Assembly (NCBI RefSeq): GCF_017744835.1
Contig: NZ_JAGIAM010000005.1
Span: 1 to 64,000 of the forward strand
Length of the DNA: 64,000 nucleotides
Source: Sphingomonas sp.
GTDB lineage: Bacteria; Pseudomonadota; Alphaproteobacteria; Sphingomonadales; Sphingomonadaceae
Direction of reading: 5' to 3'
Below, in pieces: positions 54,501 through 64,000 of the stretch. The notes under the pieces are model-generated. The model did no database searches. It saw only the letters and a program-made list of their open reading frames with translations, and was not told the DNA's origin. The stretch's first letter is position 1, and each line of letters opens with the position of its first letter. The position numbers were made by a program, and so were the translations under genes.

Positions 54501-55361
54501 ATGACCGAAGCCGAATTCATCGCCGCGCTGCGCACGCTTCCCCTCGCCCCGGGGGCGGAAGGGCTTGCCGACGATTGCGCCACGCTGGCGCTGGGCGGCG
54601 AGACGCTCGTCCTCACCCATGACGCGATCGCCGAGGGCGTCCATTACCTGCCCGGCACCGATCCCGCCGATGTGGCCTGGAAGCTGGTCGCGGTGAATCT
54701 CTCCGATCTCGCCGCCAAGGGCGCCGAGCCGCTGGGCGTGCTGATCGGCGCGGCGCTGATCGAGGGCTCCGAGCGCTTCGTCGAGGGGCTGCGCGCGATT
54801 CTGGAGGCCTATGGCGTGCCGCTGCTCGGCGGCGACACGATCGCGCTCAAGCCCGGAACCCCCGCGACCTTCGGCTGCACGGCGATCGGCCGCGCGACCG
54901 TCACGCCGGTGCCGACGCGCGCGGGCGCGAGGCCGGGCGACGCGCTCTTCGTCGCGGGCACGATCGGCGCCGCGATGCTCGGCTTCCGCGCCGGCGACGG
55001 CGAGGCCTATCTGCGCCCCAGGCCGCTGCTTGCCGAGGGGCGCGCGCTCGCCTCGCATGTCCATGCGATGATGGACGTCTCCGACGGGCTGCTGCTCGAC
55101 GCGCGGCGCATGGCCGAGGCGAGCGGCTGCACTGCGATGCTGTCGCTCGACGCCTTCCCCTTCGCGCCGGGCGTCGCGCGCGAGGACCGGATCGCGGCGG
55201 CGAGCTGGGGCGACGATTATGCGCTGCTCTTCGCCGCGCCCGCCGGATTCGAGCCGCCGGTTCCGGTCGTGCAGGTCGGGAGCATGGCCGAGAAGGGGCC
55301 CGCGTCGCTACTGCTCGATGGCGCCAAGCCGCCCGAAAAGCTGGGCTACGAGCACGGCTGA
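54501..55361 (+). CDS. thiL: Thiamine-monophosphate kinase
   Basis: Phosphorylates thiamine monophosphate to the active cofactor. The 286-residue protein has the ThiL pattern: [58 protein letters not shown] and [16 protein letters not shown] with the conserved aspartates for metal and phosphate binding. It is slightly shorter than E. coli ThiL. The GGGGG before the ATG lies at the tail of a palindromic repeat. Same direction as nusB and hppA. Confidence 0.95.
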   Translation: MTEAEFIAALRTLPLAPGAEGLADDCATLALGGETLVLTHDAIAEGVHYLPGTDPADVAWKLVAVNLSDLAAKGAEPLGVLIGAALIEGSERFVEGLRAILEAYGVPLLGGDTIALKPGTPATFGCTAIGRATVTPVPTRAGARPGDALFVAGTIGAAMLGFRAGDGEAYLRPRPLLAEGRALASHVHAMMDVSDGLLLDARRMAEASGCTAMLSLDAFPFAPGVAREDRIAAASWGDDYALLFAAPAGFEPPVPVVQVGSMAEKGPASLLLDGAKPPEKLGYEHG

Positions 55362-55466
55362 CGCGCGCCTTGCGCTCCCCAAGAGCCCCCGATACGCTCC
55401 CCCCTTCCGAAGACCGGCAAAGACTGGCGCGGATTTCCAGAAGTTCTAGGGGAAGGACTGCACCGG

Positions 55467-57641
<2,175 letters not shown>

Positions 57642-57661
57642 GGATATCGCCTGAACTTCCG

Positions 57662-57695
57662 ACCCCGCCCGGAGCCTCTCCGGGCGGGGTTTTGT
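57662..57695 (+). terminator. Rho-independent terminator after hppA
   Basis: ACCCCGCCCGGAG pairs with CTCCGGGCGGGGT followed by TTTTGTTT, 20 bases after the hppA stop. Confidence 0.88.
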
Positions 57696-57727
57696 TTGGG
57701 CGGGCCCGCTCTGCTAAGGCGCCGCGC

Positions 57728-58681
57728 GTGACTCAGCCCCAGCTTCCGATCCACGTCGCCGCGCTCTACCAGTTCACGCGCTTCGACGATCCTGCCGCGA
57801 TCCAGGCGCCGCTCGCCGCGCTCTGCTGTGCCGAGGGCGTCAAGGGCACGCTGCTGCTCGCGCGCGAGGGGATCAATGGCACGATTGCGGGCAGCGGCGC
57901 GGCGATCGATAAGGTGCTCGCGCATATCCGCACCCTGCCCGGCTGCGCCGACATGGACGTCAAGCATTCGCGCGCGGCGAGCATGCCCTTTTACCGGATG
58001 AAGGTGCGGCTGAAGAACGAGATCGTGACGATGGGCGAGCCCGACCTCGATCCCACCGACACCGGCGACTATGTCGCGCCGCAGGACTGGAACGCGCTGA
58101 TCGAGCGGCCCGACACGATCGTGATCGACACGCGCAACGACTATGAAGTCGCGATCGGCAGCTTCGCCGGCGCGATCGACCCCAGGACCAGGAGCTTCCG
58201 CGAATTCCCCGAATGGGTGCGCGCGCATCGCCACGAATGGGAAAGCGGCGCGGAGAAACCGAAGATCGCGATGTTCTGCACCGGCGGCATCCGCTGCGAG
58301 AAGGCGACCGCCTTCCTCAAGGCCGAGGGGCTGGACGAAGTCTATCACCTGAAGGGCGGTATCCTCGCCTATCTCGAACAGGTGCCCGCCGAGCAGAGTC
58401 GCTGGCAGGGCGAATGCTTCGTGTTCGACGAGCGCGTATCGGTAGGGCACGGGCTGGAGCTCGGCACCCACAGCCTGTGCCGCGCGTGCCGCATGCCGGT
58501 GAGCCCTGAGGATCGCGGCTCGCCCCTGTTCGTCGAGGGGGTGTCGTGCCCCGCCTGCCATGAATCGCGAAGCGACGCGCAGCGCGAGCGCTATGCCGAA
58601 CGGCACCGCCAAGCGCGGCTCGCGGCGGAACGCGGCGAGGCGCACGTCGGCGCGCGCCACCCCGAGCGCGACGAGGACTGA
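57728..58681 (+). CDS. trhO: tRNA uridine(34) hydroxylase TrhO (rhodanese family)
   Basis: A 317-residue rhodanese-domain protein of the YceA/TrhO family, which makes 5-hydroxyuridine at the wobble position of some tRNAs using O2. The N-terminal domain ([17 protein letters not shown]) is followed by the rhodanese domain with active cysteine C184 in [13 protein letters not shown]-terminal segment has CRACRMPV and CPACHES pairs, a likely zinc site. The start is a GTG at 57728, since no ATG gives the family N-terminus. Confidence 0.94.
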   Translation: MTQPQLPIHVAALYQFTRFDDPAAIQAPLAALCCAEGVKGTLLLAREGINGTIAGSGAAIDKVLAHIRTLPGCADMDVKHSRAASMPFYRMKVRLKNEIVTMGEPDLDPTDTGDYVAPQDWNALIERPDTIVIDTRNDYEVAIGSFAGAIDPRTRSFREFPEWVRAHRHEWESGAEKPKIAMFCTGGIRCEKATAFLKAEGLDEVYHLKGGILAYLEQVPAEQSRWQGECFVFDERVSVGHGLELGTHSLCRACRMPVSPEDRGSPLFVEGVSCPACHESRSDAQRERYAERHRQARLAAERGEAHVGARHPERDED

Positions 58682-58693
58682 GCGCCAAGCCGC

Positions 58694-61609
58694 TTATTTT
58701 TTCCCGACGACCAGCCGGCCGACCAGCTTCTCGCCCGCATCCTTGCCGAGCACTTCGATATCGACCGATTCCTCGCGCTCGTTCGGGCGGCCGAAGTCGC
58801 GGATCAGGTGGACAGCGACGACCGAAGGGCCGTTGGGATCGATCCGGTCCCCGGCAAAGACATGGGCCCGCACGGTGTAAGTACCCTCCGGCGCGCGGCG
58901 GAGGAAATATTCCTCGGGACCGAAGCCCCTGGTCATGTCGTTCGACAGATGGCCGCCGATCGCCGTGCGCGGATTGCTGTAGATCGCGCGCTCGCCATTG
59001 GGCTCGTCGACCCACAGGTCGAGATCCGTCGCGTCGGTATTCCATTCGGCGACGACGCGGATGTCGGTGTCGAGCAGCGCGATCAGCCGCCGATCGAGGC
59101 TCGTCTCGCCGCCCAGCGCACGCAGCCTGGGGATGAGCGCATTGGCTTCCATCAGCGCGATCGTCTCGATTCCCTCCCAGGCACCGTTCCAAGGCGTGAG
59201 CGCGACTTCGGCGAGCAGCGCGATCGCCCGTTCGAGGTCGGCGCGGGCGTGCGCGGGCTGCCTGGCTGCGCGGCGGGCGAGCGCCAGCGCGAGCAGCCGC
59301 TTGGGCTGAGGTCGCTCCGGGTCGAGCGCGGCCTGGCGCTCGCGCAGCTCGACCGCGCGGTCGAGCGCGCCATAGCGTTCCAAGCGGTCGGCAACGAGGC
59401 CGTAAGTCACTTCATTGGCGACCGGCAGATCGAGCGTCGAGAGTAGCATCTCCGCCGCCTCGGCTTCGCGGCCGTGGCGGCGGAGCCACTCGGCGGTGTC
59501 CAGGTAGAAGGCCGGCAAGGTGCCGTGCTGCGCCTCCCGCTCGGGGAACAGCGTGTCGAACTGCCCGGGCGCTGCGTCGAACGCCTTGAGATAAGGGCGC
59601 TCGGGCTGCCAGGCGTCGATTTCGATTTTCGCCCGGGCAGCATCGACGGTATCGACACTGTCGACCATCGCGGCGGACGCCCGCTGTGGTGCGGCGCTCC
59701 GGCTCAGCGTACCGGTCACAACGACACTGGCCGTGTCGTCAGCCTCCACGACTTCGACCATCGCCTCCGGAACCGGCGGAGGCGGAGGCGCAGGCATGGC
59801 GGCGGGAGCAGGAACGCCCTCCACGCGCCGCGGCTTACGCTTGGGGCGTGCCGCGGGATCGAACTTGCGCTTCCACCATTCGACCTGCTCGTTCCAGAGC
59901 CTGACGACGGTATCGAGCCGCCGGCCGCGTTCGGCGGCCTTTGCCTTGTCCGCTTCGGCGCGCAGCCCGCGATAGCGGCCCAGATCGTCCGCCGGATAGT
60001 TCTCGGGCGGAGCAATGTCGAAGCGCACATAATCCTCGGGCGATTCGAGAACGAGGAACGACAGGCTGGGGCTCGCCAGCCCGTAGCGCCGGCTGAGCGC
60101 GACATAGTCCGGCCGGCGATCGGCGTCGCCCAGCGTCGAAAGCGCGTCGGCGGCGAGCAACACGCCTTCGCCTGCGAATTCCGCCGCACCCGGCAACGCG
60201 CGGCGCAGCTCGCGCCCGCCCAGCACGACGCGGACGCCACCCCGGTCCGGCGCGCGCGCAGCCACCAGCCATTGGCCGGCGCCGCTCTCGATCGGCACGA
60301 AGGGCAGGCGCCGCCCCTGGTCGTCGAGCACTGCCGTCACCGCCGGCGCGACCTGGACGAGCGCGCGCTCGACGGCGCCAAGATCGTCCCCCAGCCGGTG
60401 CGCCCGGCCGCCATGTGCGCCGGCGAAATGGCGCAGCCAGCCGAGGTCGGCGGCCTTGGACGCCGCGACCGCGTCGACGCGGCACGGGAGCGTTACCGTC
60501 GCATCGCGGTCTATCGCCGGCTTGCCCTCGGAGAAGAGCAGACAACGATCGGCCGTACGCAGATCCCCGGCTAGCGGCGCGAAGCTGGTGGCGCCGCGGT
60601 ACCGCGCCGCCTGGAGCATCGCGATGGCGGCATCGGCGTCCGCGACTGTCCGGCGCTCGGCGCCGCTTGAATTGAAGGTGACGACTTCGATGCTCCTGGA
60701 CCGCAGAGCGGCGAGGGTGCGGCGAAGGAGCGCGAACTCGCTCTTGTGATCGCCCAGGCGCGAACGCGAACGATCCCAATAGATGCGCAGGCGATCTGCC
60801 GGGGCTGCGGTTTCCGCAGTCGCAGTGCCGGCGAGCTGGACGAAGCGCTCGCCGAGCGAATTGCGGCTCACAACGGCATCGGGCAGCGCCGGGCGGCCGA
60901 GGATCAGCAGGCCATCGAGGGCGCGTTTGCCCTCCTCGCGCGCCGCGAAGCCGTCACCCTCGCGCGCCATGGCGATCGGGCCGCGGCCGGGCCAGGTAAG
61001 GCTGGGCGCGGCGGTCACGCCCGTCGCGCGCACGCTGATCGACCAGCCATCCTTCGGCGCAGGCAGATCGAGCGGCAGCACGAGCACGTCCTCGCCGCGG
61101 TGCGAATTGAACAGCGGCGCTACGTAGCGAAGCCGGATCGTGCGGGCGCCCCTGGCCGGTATCGGGAAGACGCGGGTGCGGAAGGTGCCGGCGGGATCGA
61201 CTTCGGCGAGCCCGGGATCGACACGGCCGCGGACGTTCGCCTCGTACACTGCCTTTGCGCGCGGGCGGTCGACCAGCACGCCGTCGACCATCCTGCCCTT
61301 CAAATCGAGCGCATAGCCGGTGACCACGGCGTCAGCAGGGAGCACGAGCCGAAAATCGCCCTCCAGCGGCTCGCCGCCGCGGTTGCCGAAGCGGGCGGTG
61401 ATCGTGGTTTCGGCGATTCCGCCGCGCAGCTCGATCGCGACGTCGAGCCGATCGAGGGCGATGTCGCGGATTCGGCTCTCGTCGCGCACGCCGTTCGCGA
61501 GCGCGGTGAGGCTGGGACTCCCAAGCCTGGGAGCGGATCGTTCCGCCTGGGCGAACGCCGTGGCGGGCAGCAGCAGACACAGACCAGCCAGCAACCAACG
61601 CACGATCAT
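58694..61609 (-). CDS. Secreted VIT/VWA/DUF2135 protein with a V-V-V-T-G segment
   Basis: A 971-residue exported protein. After a signal peptide (LLAGLCLLLPATAFAQA) come a VIT domain (about 38-170), a VWA-like domain (about 270-450) with an intact MIDAS motif DRSRS near residue 279, a charged helical stretch (about 550-600), a Pro/Ala linker (605-622), then SVVVTGTLS near residue 628, TPR-like helices (about 700-790) and a C-terminal DUF2135 domain (about 854-955, with TDLDLWVDEPNGE). The V-V-V-T-G piece resembles the start of TonB-dependent receptors of this group. GGAGGG precedes the ATG. Function unknown; a surface or periplasmic protein-binding role is inferred. Confidence 0.85.
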   Translation of the reverse strand: MIVRWLLAGLCLLLPATAFAQAERSAPRLGSPSLTALANGVRDESRIRDIALDRLDVAIELRGGIAETTITARFGNRGGEPLEGDFRLVLPADAVVTGYALDLKGRMVDGVLVDRPRAKAVYEANVRGRVDPGLAEVDPAGTFRTRVFPIPARGARTIRLRYVAPLFNSHRGEDVLVLPLDLPAPKDGWSISVRATGVTAAPSLTWPGRGPIAMAREGDGFAAREEGKRALDGLLILGRPALPDAVVSRNSLGERFVQLAGTATAETAAPADRLRIYWDRSRSRLGDHKSEFALLRRTLAALRSRSIEVVTFNSSGAERRTVADADAAIAMLQAARYRGATSFAPLAGDLRTADRCLLFSEGKPAIDRDATVTLPCRVDAVAASKAADLGWLRHFAGAHGGRAHRLGDDLGAVERALVQVAPAVTAVLDDQGRRLPFVPIESGAGQWLVAARAPDRGGVRVVLGGRELRRALPGAAEFAGEGVLLAADALSTLGDADRRPDYVALSRRYGLASPSLSFLVLESPEDYVRFDIAPPENYPADDLGRYRGLRAEADKAKAAERGRRLDTVVRLWNEQVEWWKRKFDPAARPKRKPRRVEGVPAPAAMPAPPPPPVPEAMVEVVEADDTASVVVTGTLSRSAAPQRASAAMVDSVDTVDAARAKIEIDAWQPERPYLKAFDAAPGQFDTLFPEREAQHGTLPAFYLDTAEWLRRHGREAEAAEMLLSTLDLPVANEVTYGLVADRLERYGALDRAVELRERQAALDPERPQPKRLLALALARRAARQPAHARADLERAIALLAEVALTPWNGAWEGIETIALMEANALIPRLRALGGETSLDRRLIALLDTDIRVVAEWNTDATDLDLWVDEPNGERAIYSNPRTAIGGHLSNDMTRGFGPEEYFLRRAPEGTYTVRAHVFAGDRIDPNGPSVVAVHLIRDFGRPNEREESVDIEVLGKDAGEKLVGRLVVGKK

Positions 61610-61632
61610 CCGCGCCCTCCCCCATTCAGGCT

Positions 61633-61649
61633 ATGATACCTTGTATCAT
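61633..61649. promoter_or_regulatory. Perfect inverted repeat upstream of the VIT/VWA gene
   Basis: ATGATAC-CTT-GTATCAT is a perfect 7-base inverted repeat with a three-base centre, 23 bases upstream of the ATG at 61609. It would lie at or just after the promoter. The form suits a repressor operator, but no regulator gene is adjacent. Confidence 0.55.
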
Positions 61650-61714
61650 GCACAAGAGATCCGTCCGTGGGAAGCCGCATTCGCCTGGGGTCCGGTCCCG
61701 GTTCGGGCCGGCCG

Positions 61715-62308
61715 CTATTTCGGCTGGGTCCGTCGCCGCATCGCGGCCAGCAAGCGGCGAAGCATCAGCATGCCCGCCACCACCAGCGCCAGCAGCACGA
61801 TCGCGACCAGCACCGCCGCCACCGGGTTGGCCAGCGCCGCGAACAACGCACCCGTGGTCAGCACGTCCTCGCCGCTAGAGACGACCAGATTGCTGACCGG
61901 CTCGGGACTGGCGTTGACCACGGCGCGCGTGCCCGCCTTGGCGCTATGCGAGAGCAGCGACGCGCCGCCGCCGAGCAGCAGCGCCGCGACTTGCCAGGCA
62001 GGGTCCTGCGCATCGACCAGCGCGAGCGCGAGAAGGGCGCCGCCCACGGGGCGCACGAGCGTGTGGACCGCGTCCCAGGCGCTGTCGATCCACATCACTT
62101 TGTCCGCGAGGAACTCAGCGAGCGCGCCCGCCGCTGCGATCCCGATGATCCAGGGATTGGCGAGCACGCCGAGCGCCCGCAGATTCTCCGGCATGGCGAT
62201 CCAGCCGAAGTGCATCGCCATGCCCACGGCGAAGACGCAGAGATAGACGCGCCAGCCCGAGAGCAGGCTCACGCTTGCCGCCAAGCCGATGATCTCGACC
62301 GCGCCCAC
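61715..62308 (-). CDS. DUF4126 family membrane protein
   Basis: A 197-residue polytopic protein with about five hydrophobic segments and family blocks GWRVYLCVFAVGMAMHFGW at the N-terminus, EFLADKVMWIDSAWDAVHTLVRPVGGALL in the middle and TTGALFAALANPVAAVL near the end, matching DUF4126. Function unknown. It is on the same strand as the YeaQ-like gene upstream, 20 bases apart, so the two are probably one operon. Confidence 0.85.
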   Translation of the reverse strand: MGAVEIIGLAASVSLLSGWRVYLCVFAVGMAMHFGWIAMPENLRALGVLANPWIIGIAAAGALAEFLADKVMWIDSAWDAVHTLVRPVGGALLALALVDAQDPAWQVAALLLGGGASLLSHSAKAGTRAVVNASPEPVSNLVVSSGEDVLTTGALFAALANPVAAVLVAIVLLALVVAGMLMLRRLLAAMRRRTQPK

Positions 62309-62328
62309 CGGCCCCGGCCGCTAACGGG

Positions 62329-62589
62329 TCAGAAGTCGAGGCCGATCAGTCGTCCGATGAAGATCAGCACCATCGCGCCGACGATGGAGGCAAGGAAGCC
62401 GGCGGGCTTGAGCGGTTGCACGCCCGGCTTGATCCAGTTGCTGATCAGCCCGGCAAGGAACGAGCCCGCGATGCCCAGCACGATGCTGGCGATCCATCCC
62501 ATGTGCACGGCGCCCGGGTAGAAGAATCGCGCAAGGATACCGACGATCAGGCCGACGATGATTGTCGAGACGATATTGCCGACGCTCAT
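62329..62589 (-). CDS. GlsB/YeaQ/YmgE-type small membrane protein
   Basis: An 86-residue protein with three hydrophobic helices, glycine-rich as in the transglycosylase-associated YeaQ/YmgE family: IVGLIVGILARFFYPG, then IASIVLGIAGSFLAGLI and a final IVGAMVLIFIGRLIG. These proteins are often induced by stress. GGAGGGAATCT precedes the ATG at 62589, which decides the start over a longer frame. Confidence 0.88.
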   Translation of the reverse strand: MSVGNIVSTIIVGLIVGILARFFYPGAVHMGWIASIVLGIAGSFLAGLISNWIKPGVQPLKPAGFLASIVGAMVLIFIGRLIGLDF

Positions 62590-62822
62590 AGATTCCCTCC
62601 TGCTCCAGATGCCCGATCGCCCCGCGGACGATCGGGCTGGCGCGAGGCTATCACAAGGAGCGGCGCGAGCAACTCGGTTCGGCCTCCCGAAAATCCGCCG
62701 GCCGCTTCCCATCTCCTCCGCATCGGACGGGAGCATCTTTCCTCCCCGCCTTCCCTTTTTGCGCCGGGCAGAGTAAAGGCACCGCCAATTTTCGCTGGCG
62801 CTCAGCTTGAGAGGCATATTTT

Positions 62823-63041
62823 TTGGCCAAAGAAGAACTGCTTGAAATGCGCGGACAGGTCGTTGAGCTTCTGCCCAACGCGATGTTCCGCGTCCGGCTC
62901 GAGAATGATCACGAGATCCTCGGCCACACTGCCGGCAAGATGCGCAAGAATCGCATCCGCGTGCTGGTGGGCGACGAAGTGCTCGTCGAGCTCACGCCCT
63001 ACGACCTGACCAAGGGTCGCATCACTTACCGCTTCAAGTGA
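62823..63041 (+). CDS. infA: Translation initiation factor IF-1
   Basis: The 72-residue OB-fold initiation factor, with [19 protein letters not shown] and [20 protein letters not shown]. The reading frame begins with TTG at 62823 and GAGAGG about nine bases upstream; no ATG is available that would give the canonical A-K-E-E start. It is the first of a group infA-maf-ribonuclease, and a 233-base leader with no other gene precedes it. Confidence 0.95.
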   Translation: MAKEELLEMRGQVVELLPNAMFRVRLENDHEILGHTAGKMRKNRIRVLVGDEVLVELTPYDLTKGRITYRFK

Positions 63042-63063
63042 CCCGCGCCGCAGGGGCGGGTCA
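63039..63063 (+). terminator. Hairpin at the infA stop
   Basis: TGACCCGC pairs with GCGGGTCA across a nine-base loop, starting at the infA stop codon. No U run follows, so it may protect the 3' end rather than terminate. Confidence 0.4.
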
Positions 63064-63087
63064 TCCCGGCATAGGCCGGGAGCCAGA
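63060..63087. repeat. Short palindromic repeat before maf
   Basis: CATCCCGGCATAGGCCGGGAGCCAG: TCCCGGC pairs with GCCGGGA. The GGGAG of its right arm is at Shine-Dalgarno distance from the maf ATG. Confidence 0.6.
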
Positions 63088-63672
63088 ATGACAGGAGCCC
63101 CCTTGCGGCTCGTCCTCGCCTCGACATCCCCGCGCCGCCGCGACCTGCTCGCGCGGATCGGCGCCGTGCCCGATCGCATCGCTGCGCCCGACGTGGACGA
63201 GGATGTCCGCGCCGGCGAGACGCCGCGCGCCTATGTGCTGCGCGTCGCGATCGACAAGGCGCATGCGGTGCCGCGCGAGGCCGACGAGATCGTGCTGGCC
63301 GGCGACACCACGATCGCCGTGGGCAGGCGCATCCTCGCCAAGCCGGAGGACGAAGCCGACCTGCGGCGCATGCTGGGCCTGCTCTCGGGCCGGCGCCACC
63401 GCTGCCTTTCCGCGGTCTGCCTGATCGATACCGGGGGCAAGGTGCGCACGCGCCTCTCCGACACGATCGTCGCCTTCAAGCGGCTCACGCAAGCCGAGAT
63501 CGACTGGTACGTCGCCAGTGGCGAAGGCATGGGCAAGGCGGGCGGATATGCGATCCAGGGCCGCGCCGAGGCGTTCGTGCGCTATCTCTCCGGCAGCCAT
63601 TCGGGGGTGGTCGGCCTGCCGGTGTTCGAGACGCGCGCGCTGCTCGAATCGGCGGGCTACAGACTTGGCTGA
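63088..63672 (+). CDS. Maf-family nucleotide pyrophosphatase
   Basis: A 194-residue nucleoside-triphosphate pyrophosphatase of the Maf/YhdE/YceF group that hydrolyses non-canonical or excess dNTPs/NTPs. It has the signature LASTSPRRRDLLARIG, the catalytic aspartate in EIVLAGDTTIAV and the block KAGGYAIQGRAEAFV. The subclass (dTTP/UTP versus m7GTP) is not assigned. The next gene begins inside its last codons. Confidence 0.93.
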   Translation: MTGAPLRLVLASTSPRRRDLLARIGAVPDRIAAPDVDEDVRAGETPRAYVLRVAIDKAHAVPREADEIVLAGDTTIAVGRRILAKPEDEADLRRMLGLLSGRRHRCLSAVCLIDTGGKVRTRLSDTIVAFKRLTQAEIDWYVASGEGMGKAGGYAIQGRAEAFVRYLSGSHSGVVGLPVFETRALLESAGYRLG

Positions 63673-64000
63673 GTGGCTCTACGAGGCCGGGATCGGCGAA
63701 GCGCGCGCGGCACTGGTCTCGCGCGGCGTCATCTGGAAGGCGCGGATCGAGCTCGAGGGCACGGCTCCGCGCGAAGGCGCGGTGCTCGCCGCGCGGCTGG
63801 CGGATCGCAGCACCGGCAAGGTGACGCTCGATGGCGGCGGCGAGGCGCTGTGCGACCCGCTGCCGCAGGGCATCACGCAGGGCGCCGCGCTGAGGGTGCG
63901 GATCGTGCGCGAGGCCATCCCCGAGCCCGGCCGCGCCAAGCTCCCCAAGGCCGTGCCCGGCGCGCCCGACGCGCCGCTGGGGCCGGGACCAGACCTGCTC
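63665..64000 (+). CDS. Ribonuclease E/G-like protein, 5' part only
   Basis: The frame beginning with TTG at 63665 stays open for 112 codons to the window edge: AEWLYEAGIGEARAALVSRG, then GVIWKARIELEGTAPREGA and TGKVTLDGGGEALCDPLPQG. This matches the start of the small RNase E/G-related proteins found after maf in alphaproteobacteria. It overlaps the maf end by eight bases. The 3' end is outside the window, so catalytic residues cannot be checked. Confidence 0.75.
   Translation, partial: MAEWLYEAGIGEARAALVSRGVIWKARIELEGTAPREGAVLAARLADRSTGKVTLDGGGEALCDPLPQGITQGAALRVRIVREAIPEPGRAKLPKAVPGAPDAPLGPGPDLL

Overview
The window is a GC-rich, densely coded stretch of chromosome that looks like a Sphingomonas-type alphaproteobacterium. 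The basis is the gene content and order (gcvT-gcvH-gcvPA-gcvPB behind a tandem glycine riboswitch, ispH-thrB-rnhA, short-form hisG with hisD, infA-maf-ribonuclease), a TonB-dependent receptor with the D-I-V-V-T-G start typical of the group, and many short GC-rich palindromic repeats between genes. I saw no rRNA, tRNA, integrase, transposase or CRISPR array; this is an inference from reading, not from a search.

Layout. 0.2-7 kb: two small membrane proteins, then the complete glycine cleavage operon on the minus strand with its riboswitch, and an unknown lipoprotein. 7-10 kb: ispH, thrB and rnhA on the plus strand. 10-14 kb: a TonB-dependent receptor followed by a secreted CehA/McbA-type PHP metallohydrolase. 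14-29 kb: a biofilm module on the minus strand, made of a 3,304-residue BapA-like adhesin with about 29 Ig-like repeats and a C-terminal RTX patch, then a TolC-type outer membrane protein, an ABC exporter and an HlyD-type adaptor, which together form a complete type I secretion system. 29-32 kb: a thioesterase, an FAD amino-acid oxidase-like enzyme and an alpha/beta hydrolase. 32-39.6 kb: a Tad pilus cluster (cpaA, cpaB, cpaC, cpaD, cpaE, tadB, tadC) without the cpaF ATPase, the Flp pilin or tadE/F/G. 39.7-46 kb: ppdK, glyS and glyQ. 46-49 kb: a TraB/GumN-like lipoprotein, rplY and pth. 48.8-58.7 kb: a TbpB-like lipoprotein, a DUF2332 protein, hisG, hisD, two small proteins, nusB, thiL, hppA and trhO. 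58.7-64 kb: a large VIT/VWA/DUF2135 secreted protein, two membrane proteins, infA, maf and the start of a ribonuclease E/G-like gene cut by the window edge.

Two surface systems dominate the accessory content. The giant adhesin sits beside its own secretion apparatus, and the Tad cluster lies 3 kb away; both would serve surface attachment. The most unusual structural signal is the set of palindromic repeats. Most lie between genes, several touch start codons and seem to supply the Shine-Dalgarno sequence, and two lie inside the glyS reading frame without breaking it. Other points for follow-up are the missing cpaF, a VIT/VWA protein carrying a V-V-V-T-G segment like those of TonB receptors, perfect short inverted repeats upstream of that gene and of the secretion operon, and non-AUG starts on infA and on the FAD oxidoreductase.
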